NCBI RefSeq assembly: GCF_018991925.1
Contig: NW_024736071.1
Location: 10,737,702 to 10,801,701 of the forward strand
DNA from: Homarus americanus
Lineage: Eukaryota > Arthropoda > Malacostraca > Decapoda > Nephropidae
Length of the DNA stretch: 64,000 nt
Direction of reading: 5' to 3'
The notes under the pieces are model-generated. The model worked only from the letters and a program-made list of their open reading frames with translations, was not told the DNA's origin and did no database searches. Position numbers and translations under genes: made by a program. Below, in pieces: positions 1 to 64,000 of this stretch (positions within the stretch are counted from its first letter, which is position 1; each line of letters begins with the position of its first letter).

Positions 1-406
1 TAAACAAGTATTAAACACCCACCCCCCCCCCATGCCATGAACTAAATATCAACTAGAAAAAATTGCCAAAGAATATGGTCACTATTATATCCAAATTTCA
101 GCTCTAAGCTCAAACTGTGCCTGAGATATTGGCCAATGTCACAGGATATTTATCCCTTGTGACATAGTTTCTGAGAGGCATTTTGTGGAGATCGGACAAA
201 CAAACAAACAAGAAAACTAACAGAACAACCACTGAATTCCCCCTACACGTTCTACACTTAGCACCAGGAGACAGAATTGGGAGGGAGCAGTCCACAATAA
301 ATAAGTGGAGAGAAAGGCAGATAGAGAGACGAATCGTTGGATGGATGAATACAGTATACTGTACAGATAAACTGACAGACATGTTAAAACGTACTCTCAC
401 ACTTAC

Positions 407-52640
<52,234 letters not shown>

Positions 52641-52709
52641 GGTGGTGCCGGGAGGGTCAGATCAGGGAGAGGGAGGTCACGTGAGGTCAGCGCCACCTCA
52701 TCACGATGT
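52641..52709 (-). promoter_or_regulatory. Putative 5' UTR segment of myosin exon 1 with a minimal upstream ORF
   Basis: Between the likely acceptor at about 52710 and the start codon there are 69 nt. They contain one upstream ATG on the minus strand that reads M-R-W-R-stop, a four-codon uORF that could lower translation. The acceptor is inferred from an AG preceded by a short pyrimidine stretch; without it this would simply be promoter-proximal leader. Confidence 0.4.
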
Positions 52710-52938
52710 CTGGAAAGGTCAATAAGATTAGGACTTGTGTTGCTGATTTTGTGGTTATTGCAAATGCAATCACTGAATGTAAAATACCGTTCACCCTCAC
52801 TTTACATTAATTTATTTTTATTATTAGTAGTAGATCAACAACCTCCGTGACTTGTCAAGGAAATGTTGACTCTTTCATTAATGACACATAACAAGTGCAG
52901 TTAATGTCAACTATAACGGCTCTCCCACGGCGACTGAT

Positions 52939-52941
<3 letters not shown>

Positions 52942-52994
<53 letters not shown>

Positions 52995-53000
52995 GTGTGT
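52942..53000. repeat. (GT)n microsatellite upstream of the myosin start
   Basis: About 29 GT units, 300 bp upstream of the start codon on the gene's strand. Confidence 0.96.
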
Positions 53001-53129
53001 AAGAGATAATTAGGAGAGCGAGAGGAGGCAGGAAGTACTACCTGAACAGTTAATCAATTTTACCTGAGGGGGCCACCTGGCTTTCCAACGCTGTCACACA
53101 CACACACACACCCAGGGAGAAAGCGACGT

Positions 53130-53410
53130 ATAACCTCTCCCTTCCACCCTCTGGCTTCCCTAACCCCATCCCTCCCACACACCGACCCCTTACCTCCCCA
53201 CTCCCTTCCCTACCCCTACACCTTCTTCGCTGTCTTCCTCTTTCCCCCTTTCTTCAAACTCTCCCTTCTTCCTTCTCCTCCTCCTCCCCATCTCATCTAC
53301 CCTTCATCTTCCTCCTCTTGTCCCCCATGTCCGTCTTCTAACTTTTCTTTCTCTTTCTCCTACTCCTCTAGTATCCCTCCCCCTCCTCTTCTACACAACC
53401 TCAGTACATG
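53130..53410. other. Pyrimidine-rich stretch
   Basis: CCT/CTT-rich low-complexity DNA (purine-rich on the myosin strand), 0.5-0.75 kb upstream of the start codon; could be promoter-proximal but no TATA or initiator is convincing. Confidence 0.4.
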
Positions 53411-53509
53411 ATGGGGGAGGGGGAGGATATGGAGGTAGTACGTGAGGAAGTACGTGAGAGGTCAGCCAACATCATCACCTTCAGACTCGCTGTCCACTTT
53501 AAATTACTA

Positions 53510-54058
53510 GCGAGGTCATCCTAAAACTGTATCTTGCGCTTGTGAGACCTCACTTGGATTACGCAGTTCACTTCTGGTCACCGTATTACAGAATGGATAT
53601 AGAATCCTTGGAAAGAATTCAGAGGAGAATGACAAGGCTAATCCCGGGCATTAGGAATCTTGAGTACAGAGACAGGTTAAAGCATCTTAATTTGTGCTCC
53701 CTCGAGAGACGTAGAGTGAGAGGCGATATGATAGAGGTGTATAAATGGAAGTCAGGGCTGAACAAAGGGGACATTACAAAGGTACTCAAACTATCCAACC
53801 AGGAGCGAACTCGTAACAATGGTTTCAAGTTAGACAAATTTAGATTTAGGCGCGAAATAGGTAAACACTGGTTTGGTAACAGAGTAGTGGACGAGTGGAA
53901 CAAGTTGCCAAATATCATCATTAACTCGAATACGCTGGATAGCTTCAAACATAGATTGGATGCTTATATGAGCAATAGGGGTTGGGTGTAAATGGGACTG
54001 CCCAGTATGAGCACTTAGGCCTGCTGCAGTTTCCTCCATTCTTATGTTCTTATGTTGT
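53510..54058 (+). mobile_element. 5'-truncated LINE, family B1 copy
   Basis: Plus strand from [20 protein letters not shown] through [40 protein letters not shown] and VVDEWNKLPN to the stop after MSNRGWV at 53991. This is the post-RT C-terminal region of CR1-like elements. It is followed by a 60-bp 3' UTR ending in tandem TTCTTATG. Confidence 0.9.
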
Positions 54059-54073
54059 GAGTGTGAGGGCAGG

Positions 54074-54077
<4 letters not shown>

Positions 54078-54111
<34 letters not shown>
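54078..54111. repeat. (GA)n microsatellite
   Basis: 17 GA units. Confidence 0.95.
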
Positions 54112-54114
<3 letters not shown>

Positions 54115-54194
54115 GGGATAAATAAAAAAAAAGAATGAAGGGGATAAAAAGTTAATTGAAAAAAAAGAGAAATGGAAGGAAGAGAGGGAAGGAG

Positions 54195-54609
54195 GCCTTC
54201 CATATCAGGAGAGGTTAAAGAAACTAAACTTGCATTCCCTAGAAAGACGAAGAGTGCGGGGAGATATGATAGAAGTATTCAAGTGGGTGAAAGAAATCAA
54301 TAAAGGTGATATAGATAAAGTTCTTAAAATATCCGAGTAGGATAGGACTCGGAACAACGGATTCAAGTTGGATAAGTTTAGGTTTAGGAGGGAGATAGGA
54401 AGGGACTGGTTTACAAATAGGGTGGTGGACGAGTGGAACAAGGTCAGCAACTTTGTAGTAAGTGCTGGAACGCTGGAAAGTTTCAAAGGGAGGCTGGAGA
54501 GATTCATGGATGATAGAGAGTGGTAGTAACTCTCGACAGGAGCTGCCATGCACAGGCCAACCGGCCTATTGCAGACTCCTTATTTTCTTATGTTCTTATG
54601 TTCTTATGT
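54195..54609 (+). mobile_element. 5'-truncated LINE, family B2 copy with stop codon
   Basis: Begins at RLKKLNLHSLERRRVRGDMI and ends FMDDREW. An in-frame TAG interrupts KISE.DRTRNNG. The 3' end is three tandem TTCTTATG octamers. Very close to the copy at 58725-59528. Confidence 0.9.
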
Positions 54610-54699
54610 AAGATAGACAGATAGAGCTAAAAAGAGATCAGTGAGAGAGAGAGAGGAAGAAGGATATAGGCAGAAAACTGAAAGTGACAGAGGGAAAAA

Positions 54700-56430
54700 T
54701 AATAAAGTGGGTAACAAGAACATCAGCTGTAAAACAAAATGGATGATCCGAAAAGAAGAATTACAGAAGCACTGATGGTATGTTTTGACTTCTGACCTTT
54801 GTAAACATACTGTAGGATTAACTGTAGGTGCACTATAGGGTAATTTGGATCACTATATGTATACCTGGATCAATGGGATATATTCCTATCAAACTAAAAT
54901 GTGCTATAAAAAGGAGCCACCAGTACAAACCTAACTTAGCCGCACTAACTTAACTTTAACTAACGTAACATAATCTAACAAATCTAACCTTAACTAACTT
55001 AACTTAATCTTTAACCTAACCTCAACTAACTTAACTTATTCTTTAGCCTAACCTAACCTACAATAACAAGAAAGAGTTATACCTATTTCTCAAGTGCCCT
55101 TTGCTTTTTTAGGTTTAATTACACAATGATCCCTACAAGGTTTGACCAACAGAGAAAAAACAAGAGCTTAAAGAAGAGAAATAAGAGCATAAAGAAGTCA
55201 TGTGTACAATGGTAGTGTAGAGAAGGGAAAACACGGCGGCGAGAGGACAATGACTCACCCACACTGCACAATGATATTACGTCTTAATATAAAAATAAAT
55301 TGTTGAACTCACTGCTAAAATATATTATTGAAACCTTGAAGCATAACGGAACAGATAAAAAGTTGTCAAGGAGAAACACTTTGGCGAAGAACAGAAATCA
55401 AGTACTGTACTGTACACAAAATACCAGGGATTTGATTTAACATATTCACACGGTGTTCTTATCAATAATGTGAACTTTATAGCAGTAATTAGACTTGTGA
55501 CTCATTATTACCGAAGTGGTGGCGCTCCCCCGGTAATTACAGCGGTAGCAACGTTACCAATTTTGTGAGGTAGTGGACCTTGTCGAAATGTTCTCCCGGT
55601 TATAATTGGCGAGTCTTCCATAAAGATTTAATTTTACATATTTTACATATTTTTTGTGTTATTAATTAAAACTTGATTACTATCACACGATGCCTAAATT
55701 CATTGTTGAGTTACATGTTAAAGATAATATTTGTTCTTTAACGGCTGGGTCCTCCCGTCACGCTCGAGAAGTTGTTGCCAATGGGAGTGGCTTCGATACC
55801 CTCCAGTAAATGAGATTATCACTTGTCTAAATAATATCTTTACTTCCTATACCTTACAGTACCAACTCCTAATCACCCTAACATTTGTTTCTGTCAGTTA
55901 AATCATAAATCTGTAACTTCCGTGTTGATAACAAAGCAGAGAACATACTATGCTTTATTTATCCATTATAACCCACATTTTAAGAATTTATCCTGCAGTA
56001 TACACAACAAAAGAGGTGAACCTATAAAAAAGAGGGAGTTCCTAGGTTCCTCCCATTATAACAACACCAGACTAGCGGCTTCTCCAGCAAACCATTCTTA
56101 GTGGACTTGAATTCTGTGTAACGCCACTCAGTGAAACCCCAAACAGGTTCACGCCCGGCCTCGAGGCGCACATGGCGGATCCAATACCGCCTCCAGCCGT
56201 CAGCTGAAGGTATGAGCAACAAGTGGATTGACCTCAACAGCCTTCGTAGCTTTTTTTTATTGTTTTGCAAGTCAGATAGAAAGTGATAGTATTTTGTAAT
56301 AATTGAGCTAATAAAAGATTAATCAGGTGAGAGAAAGACGTGTGTGTGTGTGGTCCAGGTAAAGTCACCCCCACCCCGCCGCCTGGCCACCACAACCCAG
56401 ATTTCCCATTCATTCACGGAAGTGGCGAGT
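54700..56430. other. Upstream region with degenerate telomere-like block and an unassigned repeat-like patch
   Basis: 54925-55065 has degenerate CCTAA/CTTAA pentamers. 56025-56265 is GC-richer with a minus-strand 82-codon ORF (SADGWRRYWIRHVRLEAGRE) that looks like an interspersed repeat, family unknown. Otherwise unremarkable. Confidence 0.4.
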
Positions 56431-56439
56431 GTACCTCCA

Positions 56440-56745
56440 CCACCCCGTTATAGTAGTTGTTCTAACACGACCCCGTTTTAGTAGTTGTACTCATACGCCC
56501 CCGTTCTAGTAGTTATATCCATACGACCCCGTTATTGCAGTTGTACTCTCACGACCCCGTTATAGTAGTTGTACCACCACGACCTCGTTATAGTAGCTGT
56601 ACCACCACGACCTCGTAAAAGTAGCTGTGCCTCCACGACCCCGATATAGTAGCTGTACCCCCACGACCCCGTTATAGTAGTTATACCACTACGACCCCAA
56701 TTAAATAGTTACATCCCCACGACCCCGATATAGCAAATGTAATCC
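56440..56745. repeat. 26-28-bp minisatellite
   Basis: About eleven degenerate copies of CACGACCCCGTTATAGTAGT plus TGTACC. Confidence 0.92.
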
Positions 56746-56819
56746 CTCATTCTTGACATACGGGGATTAGCCCACCCGAGCACAGGTCACTGACCCACAT
56801 CAGGGCCTGGGTGGCGAAA

Positions 56820-56820
<1 letters not shown>

Positions 56821-56881
<61 letters not shown>

Positions 56882-56882
56882 T
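56821..56882. repeat. (AAT)n microsatellite
   Basis: About 20 trinucleotide units. Confidence 0.97.
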
Positions 56883-56889
56883 TTAATTT

Positions 56890-57590
56890 ATAAAAATAAA
56901 CAAAAATTACAACCAAAAAATAAAAATACTAATATTAATAACCATAAATAAATACAGCGAACCATAATCCCTAAACATCGTTGCTGCAATTCCTAAACCT
57001 TTATATTATTTGTAATCCTTTGACCTCCTTATAGAAGATTCATATCAACGACCTCGTTATAGATCTGTCCCAATAACTTGATGATGATGATAATTATAAT
57101 CGCTTTATTTCAGGAAAAAAGCATCCCTATCTGGTGTAAACTTATGAAGACACATAAGAAATACAAAAATTTCTGACATTAAGACCTGTACACAGGAAAC
57201 ATTTATTACACATCAGTTGATCACAATTTACCCACGTCACTGCACGATGTTCTAATTTCCCTGTAAACAAGAGGAAGGTAAAATTATCTTAACAATAAGT
57301 TGCCAGTTATATTGTTATCTACTGAACTGTTTTTATTCAGACCACTATCATCTCCTCCGTGGTTATAAAGTTACCTAGGTATATACAGTAAGTAAAGCTG
57401 TCGATAATACAACAAAATACAACTCACCAGGTTAGATATTATTAAAGGTGTGTATGATGGGTTACTGTTATTGTTACGCAAGACATTAAGTTCGCCACCA
57501 GTTGCTTCATCAATATTAATGTGGTGAGAGTAGAGGCAATAACCAGGACCAGGTCACCAACACGACAAGTTAATAAAGAAAAATATAGAC
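56890..57590. other. No feature seen
   Basis: AT-rich sequence without recognised elements. Confidence 0.5.
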
Positions 57591-57885
57591 TGTACAGGTG
57601 TTTACTATATGCAGGTGTTTACTATATGCAGGTGTTGACTATATGCAGGTGTTGACTATATGCAGGTGTTGACTATATACAGGTGTTGACTTTATACAGG
57701 TGTTGACTAAAACAGGTGTTGACTATATACAGGTGTCGACTAAAACAGGTGTTGACTATATACAGGTGTCGACTAAAGCAGGTGTTGACTATATACAGGT
57801 GTCGACTAAAACAGGTGTTGACTATATACAGGTGTCGACTAAAACAGGTGTTGACTATATACAGGTGTTGACTATAAACATGTAG
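57590..57885. repeat. 17-bp minisatellite with 33-bp higher-order unit
   Basis: Outer copies are 17-bp GACTATATGCAGGTGTT. The centre alternates a 17-bp (GACTATATACAGGTGTC) and a 16-bp (GACTAAAACAGGTGTT) unit, giving a 33-bp higher-order repeat open on both strands. A stray copy lies at about 59710-59735. Confidence 0.94.
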
Positions 57886-58223
57886 TGAATACAAAGTAAA
57901 GAAAGAATTATTTGGTTAAAGAATAAAGTGGGGAAAGTTTGGTAGCGTGGCCGATTAGGTATTTGAGCGTTACTATATTCTTAGGGGAAATCTTCTAAAC
58001 ACTAAATTCTAAGTACAGCTATTTATTAGATAACTCAATGGCATGAACATATTAATAGATCATTATATTTACGTTACAAGACAATAACTCTCGGACACAA
58101 ACATGAAATGGATACACTTCCCACCGTAAGTAACTCACCCCACGGGTCGCTCTGACAATGACGCACATGTGACCTGGGGGAGGCCCAGCGGCTGGGGGAT
58201 GTCTGCAGGTGCTGCTGGACTAT

Positions 58224-58519
58224 GGGCCAATTGCAAGAACAGTCGTTGGGTGTACGACGCCGTTTACGATGACCTTCTTGCCCTGATCTTGTTTCAGGAA
58301 TACCACCCTTTTGAAGCTCTGGAGAGATCTCGAAGTTTCGACATTTTGAGTTCACTACTAGCTAATAATTCCCACCAGGAAACTTGCTTCGAGACTCCTC
58401 CAAAGCTTCGAAAAGTGCAGAATTCCATGTGCTAAAGGCGATATTGCTGAAAAAGATCAGGGCAAGAAGGTCATCGTAAATGGCGTCGTACACCCCATAA
58501 CCATTCTTGCAATTGGCCC
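58224..58519. repeat. Diverged inverted duplication with homologous ORFs on both strands
   Basis: Arms of about 140 bp meet near 58374. The plus strand reads ANCKNSRWVYDAVYDDLLAL and FEALERSRSF; the minus strand reads ANCKNGYGVYDAIYDDLLAL and FEALEESRSKF. Arms differ at several positions and by indels. No known family recognised; could be a foldback element or an inverted gene fragment. Confidence 0.85.
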
Positions 58520-58724
58520 TATGTCTCCTATGGGAGACTCTGCTAGCTAGAGACTCGGTGCGTGACTCCGAGTTCTGTCTCGCCCTGTCTGACTCTCGGA
58601 AGGAACTGTCGGCCACCTTCCCTGTTATAATAGTAATGCCTCCTGGAAGGAGCTGCAGGCCTCTTATGTTGGAGGTCACAAGCCGGCAGATGACCTCTCT
58701 TAATAAACACTAAATTGGGTAGTG

Positions 58725-59528
58725 TTTGCCCAGGTGCGTGGCGAGTAGCTTCTTGAGTAACAAGGTCAGCGTACTTAATATTGGAAGAACAAATACTGTC
58801 AATGTATACAGCCTTAACAACATCAACCTAGAGAAGTCGACTTGCGAAAGAGACCTAGGGGTACTTGTAAGCCCGGACCTGCGGCCTAAAAAACAGTGCG
58901 TTAATGTTCGAAATAAGGCAAACAGAGTATTGGGTTTTATATCTAGAAGTGTAAGTAATAAGAGTGCAGAGGTCTTATTGCAACTATATCTTGCGCTAGT
59001 CAGGCCGCACCTCGATTATGCGGTTCACTTCTGGTGCCCCTATTATAGAATGGATATAAATTCACTAGAGTCGGTGCAGCGAAGAATGACGAAAATGATT
59101 CCGGGACTTAAAAACCTTCAATATCAGGATAGGTTAAAGAAACTAAACTTGCATTCCTTAGAAAGACGAAGAGTGCGGGGAGATATGATAGAAGTATTTA
59201 AGTGGGTGAAAGGAATCAATAAAGGTGATATAGATAAAGTTCTTATAATATCCGAGCAAGATAGGACTCGGAACAACGGATTTAAGTTGGATAAGTTTAG
59301 GTTTAGGAGGGAGATAGGAAGGAACTGGTTTACAAATAGGGTGGTGGACGAGTGGAACAAGCTTAGCAACTTTGTAGTAACTGCTGGAACGATGGAAAGT
59401 TTCAAAAGGAGGCTGGATAGATTGATGGATGATAGAGAGTGGTAGTAACTCTCGACAGGAGCTGCCATGCACCGGCCAACCGGCCTATTGCAGACTCCTT
59501 ATTTTCTTATGTTCTTATGTTCTTATGT
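58725..59528 (+). mobile_element. 5'-truncated LINE, family B2 copy, longest intact C-terminal ORF
   Basis: 239 codons open: [80 protein letters not shown] and a terminal DDREW. Then a short 3' UTR and three TTCTTATG octamers. It lacks the RT catalytic core and so is a 5'-truncated insertion, but is little decayed. Confidence 0.92.
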
Positions 59529-59539
59529 TGTCATGCTAG

Positions 59540-61000
59540 CGTGGCGGTGAGAACTCTGGGTCAGGTCTTAATCTCACCTTAATTACTGTAGGGAGTGTAG
59601 GGTGTCAACTTACGAGGGTGTACACGTGGGCATCTACTTACTGTTATATGTGTCGTACTTCTCCGTGCTGTACTTGTAAGCTATGGTCTGATAAACAATC
59701 ATTACATACTGGTGTTGACTATATACAGGTGTTGACGATGTACACATACTGGCAGATGCTGTATTGTTGAGCTTAGTTTATGTACGAGTAATAAATAGGA
59801 ATCACTGAACTTTGTATACGTGTATGTTGAGTCAGCCATCATCAAGGATACACTCAATGTTGACTCGGGAATATTGTGGACTAATGATGATAAAATAACC
59901 TGAGATTTGTCTAACAGAATTATATCATGTTACAGCACGGTATCAATTTAACGTTGGTGTTTATTGTTGCACGGTGACAGTACATGTGTGACGTAACGTG
60001 ATTGACTGTACCGTTTTGTACGATGTGTTACTCCTATTGAAATTAGTTATTTAATCCCTTGAATACGATGATTTAACCCTCTGAGTACTATCCCTTACCC
60101 CCTCGAGTATGATGAATTAACCCCATGATTAAAATGACTTAACCCCGTTAAAACAAAGTTATCATACTCAAGAGTTAATGGTGCAAGATTTTGTGTTATG
60201 GAACTGTTAGTCATTCCGAGTGGGTTAGGTCAGTCTAGCACTCATAGTAAGTATGTCAAGTTGCTGATACAAGCTCACTTCATCTCGATACCCCGTTCAC
60301 TGCTCGATATGGCACGGGGACCACATTGGAAATAAGAATTACTTATTTATGTGTTGTCTGTAGTAAATGTTTATATATACCGTAAACGCTTGTAGTATAT
60401 GAATTTTTAATCAATAAATTCAAATCAATTCAAATATTGCACAGTGAGAGTATCGAGATGAGTTACAGTGTGTCGTGAGTGACGGTGAAGTGCCCTCAGT
60501 AAGATATTCACAACCACTACAAGAGATAATTCTTACCTGGAAAATGAACTGTTACTATTATTACTATTATTATCGTATAGTGTTAGGTTAGATTAGGTTA
60601 TATCATTAATCTATAATGTTTACAGGACCGTAGTTTTTTACTCAATGTATCTTACTGAAATACTCGTATAAGAAAATTAAAAAGGATCACCTGAAGATTA
60701 GACACTCCAGCTTATTTCACGTGATGATTAAACATCGTAACGCTTACCTAAACTAATTCCCCCATCCTGTGAGCGGGAGCACTAAAGGGTTACAGACCAG
60801 AGGTTACGACGGTCTGTTAGAGACTCCGGTGGTAAGAATGTTGTGGCACTTGGTATTACAGACTTTAACACTGTGGTTGAGTTATCTACTTGGTGCATAA
60901 TGTGGACACATACTTAAGATATCAGCTATTTCACCATCAACAAGGCGCTGTGACATTTTACACTCAGTATGCTTGGACCTGTCCCTAAAAGGTTCTATTT
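59540..61000. other. No gene seen
   Basis: AT-rich; stray minisatellite unit at 59710-59735 and a short TTAGG-like stretch at 60583-60602. Confidence 0.45.
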
Positions 61001-61036
61001 ACTCAGTCTAGGTGTAGTGTTTGAGCATGTGGCCAA

Positions 61037-63068
61037 ATGTCAGGCCCCAAACTTTACATGATAACGAGATCTGAGATAGCCGAGTTCCACGACAATTTAA
61101 ATAATGAGTTACTTTATGCACAAAGGCAGAACATACCATACAAAAAACTCAGATCAGACAACAATGACCCTAAATGGATAAATAATTATTTAAAGAACAT
61201 CATTGGCCAAAGGAAGGCTATAGGTAGAAGGATAAATCATGGCGAAATTTACCTCCAGGATTATTATAGGGTATTGGCGAGTAGGGTTAAAACCGAGATA
61301 AGGAAAGCCAAGAGAAATAATGAGGTAAGGATAGCAAGGGAGGCGAAGACAAACCCCAAAGGATTCTACCAAATGTATCAAACTAAAACACGAGAAAAGA
61401 TTGGACCAATACGGTCAGATACCGGCGAGCTCACTGACAACGACGGAGAAATGAGCAATAATTTGAATAAATATTTTTCAACAGTTTTCACCACAGAAAA
61501 TGTAAACATGATACCCGAGGCACTGACTCTATTCAGAGATGGTGAAGAAAACAAATTAAGCGAGATAGTAGTGACTAGTAGCGATGTTAGTAAGCAAATA
61601 GATAAACTAAAGCCTAACAAGTCACCTGGTCCCGATGAGATATTTGCCAGAGTATTAAAGGAATGTAAGGAAGAGCTTAGTATGCCCTAAGCAAAGTTGT
61701 TTAACCTGTCCTTAAATACAGGTGTAGTACCAGAATCCTGGAGGATAGTGAATGTAATACCGATTTTCAAGAAGGGGGATAGATCACTATCCTCTAACTA
61801 CCGCCCAATCAGCCTAACATCAATAGTAGGCAAATTACTTGAATCAACCATTTCAAACTCAATTCAAACCACCTGGAAAAGCACAAGTTGATCAATGATT
61901 CCCAACGTGGCTTCACAAGCGGGCGTTCATGTCTAACTAATCTATTAACATTCTTTTCATCAGTTTTCGAATCGGTGGACGAAGGGCACAATTATGATGT
62001 GGTATATCTCGACTTTAGCAAAGCCTTCGACAGAGTCCCCCACGAAAGACTAATTAGAAAGGTAGAAGCACATGGCATCAAAGGTAATATCCTTAAATGG
62101 ATGAGAGCGTGGTTACAGGACAGGAAACAGTGAGTGAACATTAACGGCACTAAGTCCCATTGGAGCAACGTCACTCGTGGAGTTCCCCAGGGCTCAGTAC
62201 TTGGACCATTATTATATACATAAACGACATAGATATTGGCATAGACAGCAACATAAGTAAATTTGCCGATGACACTAAAATAGGACGTGTTATTAAATCT
62301 GACGAGGACTCCGAAAAACTACAGGAAGATCTAAACAAATTCTTCGAATGGTCTGAAAAATGGCAGATGAAATTCAATGTGGACAAATGTAAAGTGCTCA
62401 GTATAGGGGATGTAAACAGGGAAACCAGATACCAGATGAACAACGATGCAATAGAGAAATCCGACTGCGAGAGAGATTTAGGAGTAGATAAGAGATTTAA
62501 CAAGGTAGTAGATGAGTTACAAGTAGGTCATCCTAAAACTGTATCTTGCGCTTGTGAGACCTCACCTGGATTACGCAGTTCAGTTCTGGTCACCGTTTAG
62601 AATGGATATAGAATCCTTGGAAAGAATTCAGAGGAAATACAAGATCAAATCCGGGCATTAGAACCTTGAGTATAGAGACAGGTTAAAGCATCTTAATTTG
62701 CACTCCCTCGAGAGACGTAGAGCGAGGGGCGACCTGATAGAGGTGTATAAGTGGAAGGCAGGGCTAAACAAAGGGGACATTACAAAGGTACTCAAACTAT
62801 CCAACCAGGAGCGAACTCGTAACAATGGTTTTAAATTAGACAAATTTAGATTTAGGCGCGAAATAGGTAAACACTGGTTTGGAAACAGAGTAGTGGATGA
62901 ATGGAACAAGTTACCAAATATCATCCTTACCTCGAATATGCTGAATAGCTTCAAACATAGGTTGGATGCTTATATGAGCAATAGGGGTTGGGTGTAAACG
63001 GGACTGCCCAGTATGGGCCAATAAGCCCGCTGCAGTTTCCTCCATTCTTATGTTCTTATGTTGTGTTG
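61037..63068 (+). mobile_element. LINE family B, longest copy with RT domain, broken
   Basis: Pre-RT block (ARVLKECKEEL up to a stop at 61688), then RT motifs VPESWRIVNVIPIFKKGDRS and SNYRPISLTSIVGKLLE, VVYLDFSKAFDRVPHERLI, VTRGVPQGSVLGP and the catalytic box KFADDTK near 62270, then CERDLGV. At least two stops and two frameshifts (about 61885 and 62215), and an internal deletion after DKRFNK (about 62500) that joins the RT to the C-terminal block ending MSNRGWV. The 3' end carries tandem TTCTTATG. Inactive. Confidence 0.93.
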
Positions 63069-63069
63069 T

Positions 63070-64000
63070 TCCTATCTACAACACATAAAGGTCATACTGC
63101 CAGAGCTTCATATATCTTAAATCTTAGTTTAGCAGTGACATCTTGTGGTCTTCTGATTCTTGTTTCTTATTCCATATACAAGTTGTATTTCATATATCTC
63201 ATCATGGTAAACAATGTATCGACTCGTGTCTATTTGGACTCGTTTTTTTTTTGCTTACCACTCATCTCAAAACTCTTCATTTAATTACTGTTTTTAGGAT
63301 CGTAATTGACAATCCAACATCACATTCTTCGGTTTCTCTTTAGTCTAATTGATGTAAGTTTGCCTATGATATCAACTCTCTTATGCCAGCGGAGACCAAA
63401 TGTGAAGAAACTATCACAACTTGATCCTAATCCTCTCTTCATCAAGGTGAACATGTTTATGTCTGGCTTCAGAGACAAGAGTGTGGGACTCGGGTCTGGG
63501 GGTGTTAAGACTATGCAGTGAGGATAGGAAGTCTGTGAAGATGAAATGTAAATTCTACAAGTTTGACTCACAATAACAGCACTTACAGCTCTCCCTTAGA
63601 CAGTATTGAGAGAGCCATCTGGATAAACAGGCTGTGTGATGTTGTTTAAGAGTCTGGAGGCCATGTGAGTACCAGGAGGTGGGAGGGAGAGGGAGGCGGA
63701 ACACTCGTAGAGGTGGAGGAATGTGACAGTAACCACCACCAGCCACGGAGACCAGCTGACCCACATCCCGTCTGGAGGAGGAGGGAAGGGGGGAGGCAGA
63801 TAGGTTGGTAAGGAGGTAAACAGATGCATGGGGGCCGGTAGGGAGGTAGATGTGATTAATGGTGGTGACAGGATAGTGGTAATGGTGTTGGTTGTAGTGG
63901 TAGCGTAGTGATGGATGGTGGTAGGTGTGGTGTGTAGGTGGTAGTGTAGTGTTCGTATTAGAAGTAGCAGAGGTTAGTGGCAATATCTGTGGTAGTGACA
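63070..64000. other. No gene supported at right edge
   Basis: The last 400 bp are GGTGGTAGTG-rich; the 142-codon minus-strand ORF (63555-63983) is His/Thr/Pro-rich low complexity and I do not accept it as coding. Confidence 0.4.

Noticed and set aside
53542..53991. Host protein-coding exon
   Set aside because: Repeated three more times nearby with LINE motifs and a shared octamer tail; it is a retroelement C-terminus.
63555..63983. 142-codon minus-strand ORF at the right edge
   Set aside because: Low-complexity His/Thr/Pro composition from GGTGGTAGTG repeats, no splice or family support.

Overview
The window is eukaryotic nuclear DNA, most likely from an arthropod and plausibly a decapod crustacean. 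The evidence is a spliced metazoan-type gene with GC-rich exons in AT-rich introns, very dense long microsatellites (GA, CA, TA, GATA), several blocks of the arthropod telomere-type pentamer TTAGG/CCTAA, and truncated CR1-like LINEs. The species is an inference; the spliced gene, simple repeats and LINEs are read directly.

One gene dominates. An unconventional myosin of class XV type (Sisyphus/MYO15-like) lies on the minus strand from its start codon at 52640 down past the left edge. Eighteen constitutive coding exons join in phase with GT-AG boundaries, giving 2617 nt (872 codons plus one base). They encode a tiny N-terminal exon, the complete motor (P-loop, switch I, switch II, SH1 region, converter), IQ-type lever repeats and the start of a charged tail. 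The MyTH4/FERM part expected for this class would lie outside the window. A 102-nt in-phase ORF at 5819-5920 with splice-like ends could be an optional exon inserted into the converter. Intron 1 is about 27 kb (25498-52625).

Layout: 1-25500 holds exons 2-18 with introns carrying LINE fragments (735-2825, 5170-5400, 11860-12460), a 300-bp foldback (8021-8326), a 30-bp-arm hairpin (6099-6175), a tRNA-like SINE, and many minisatellites. Two of these minisatellites (6500-6900 and 18346-18640) appear to be built from the splice-acceptor region of the neighbouring exon. 25500-52625 is intron 1, full of microsatellites, two perfect 40-bp palindromes, a pair of CRE-type sites, a GC-rich island with a 250-codon Ser/Arg/Pro-rich minus-strand ORF (37194-37946), a C-rich minisatellite followed by 104 consecutive A, and LINE copies near 46.6-49.5 kb. 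52710-64000 is upstream of the myosin start and consists mostly of retroelement debris: four copies of a LINE family ending in the octamer TTCTTATG, an inverted duplication with matching ORFs on both strands (58224-58519), and 33-bp and 26-28-bp minisatellites.

Apart from the myosin I find no second gene with firm homology. The Ser/Arg-rich ORF is the best candidate for one.
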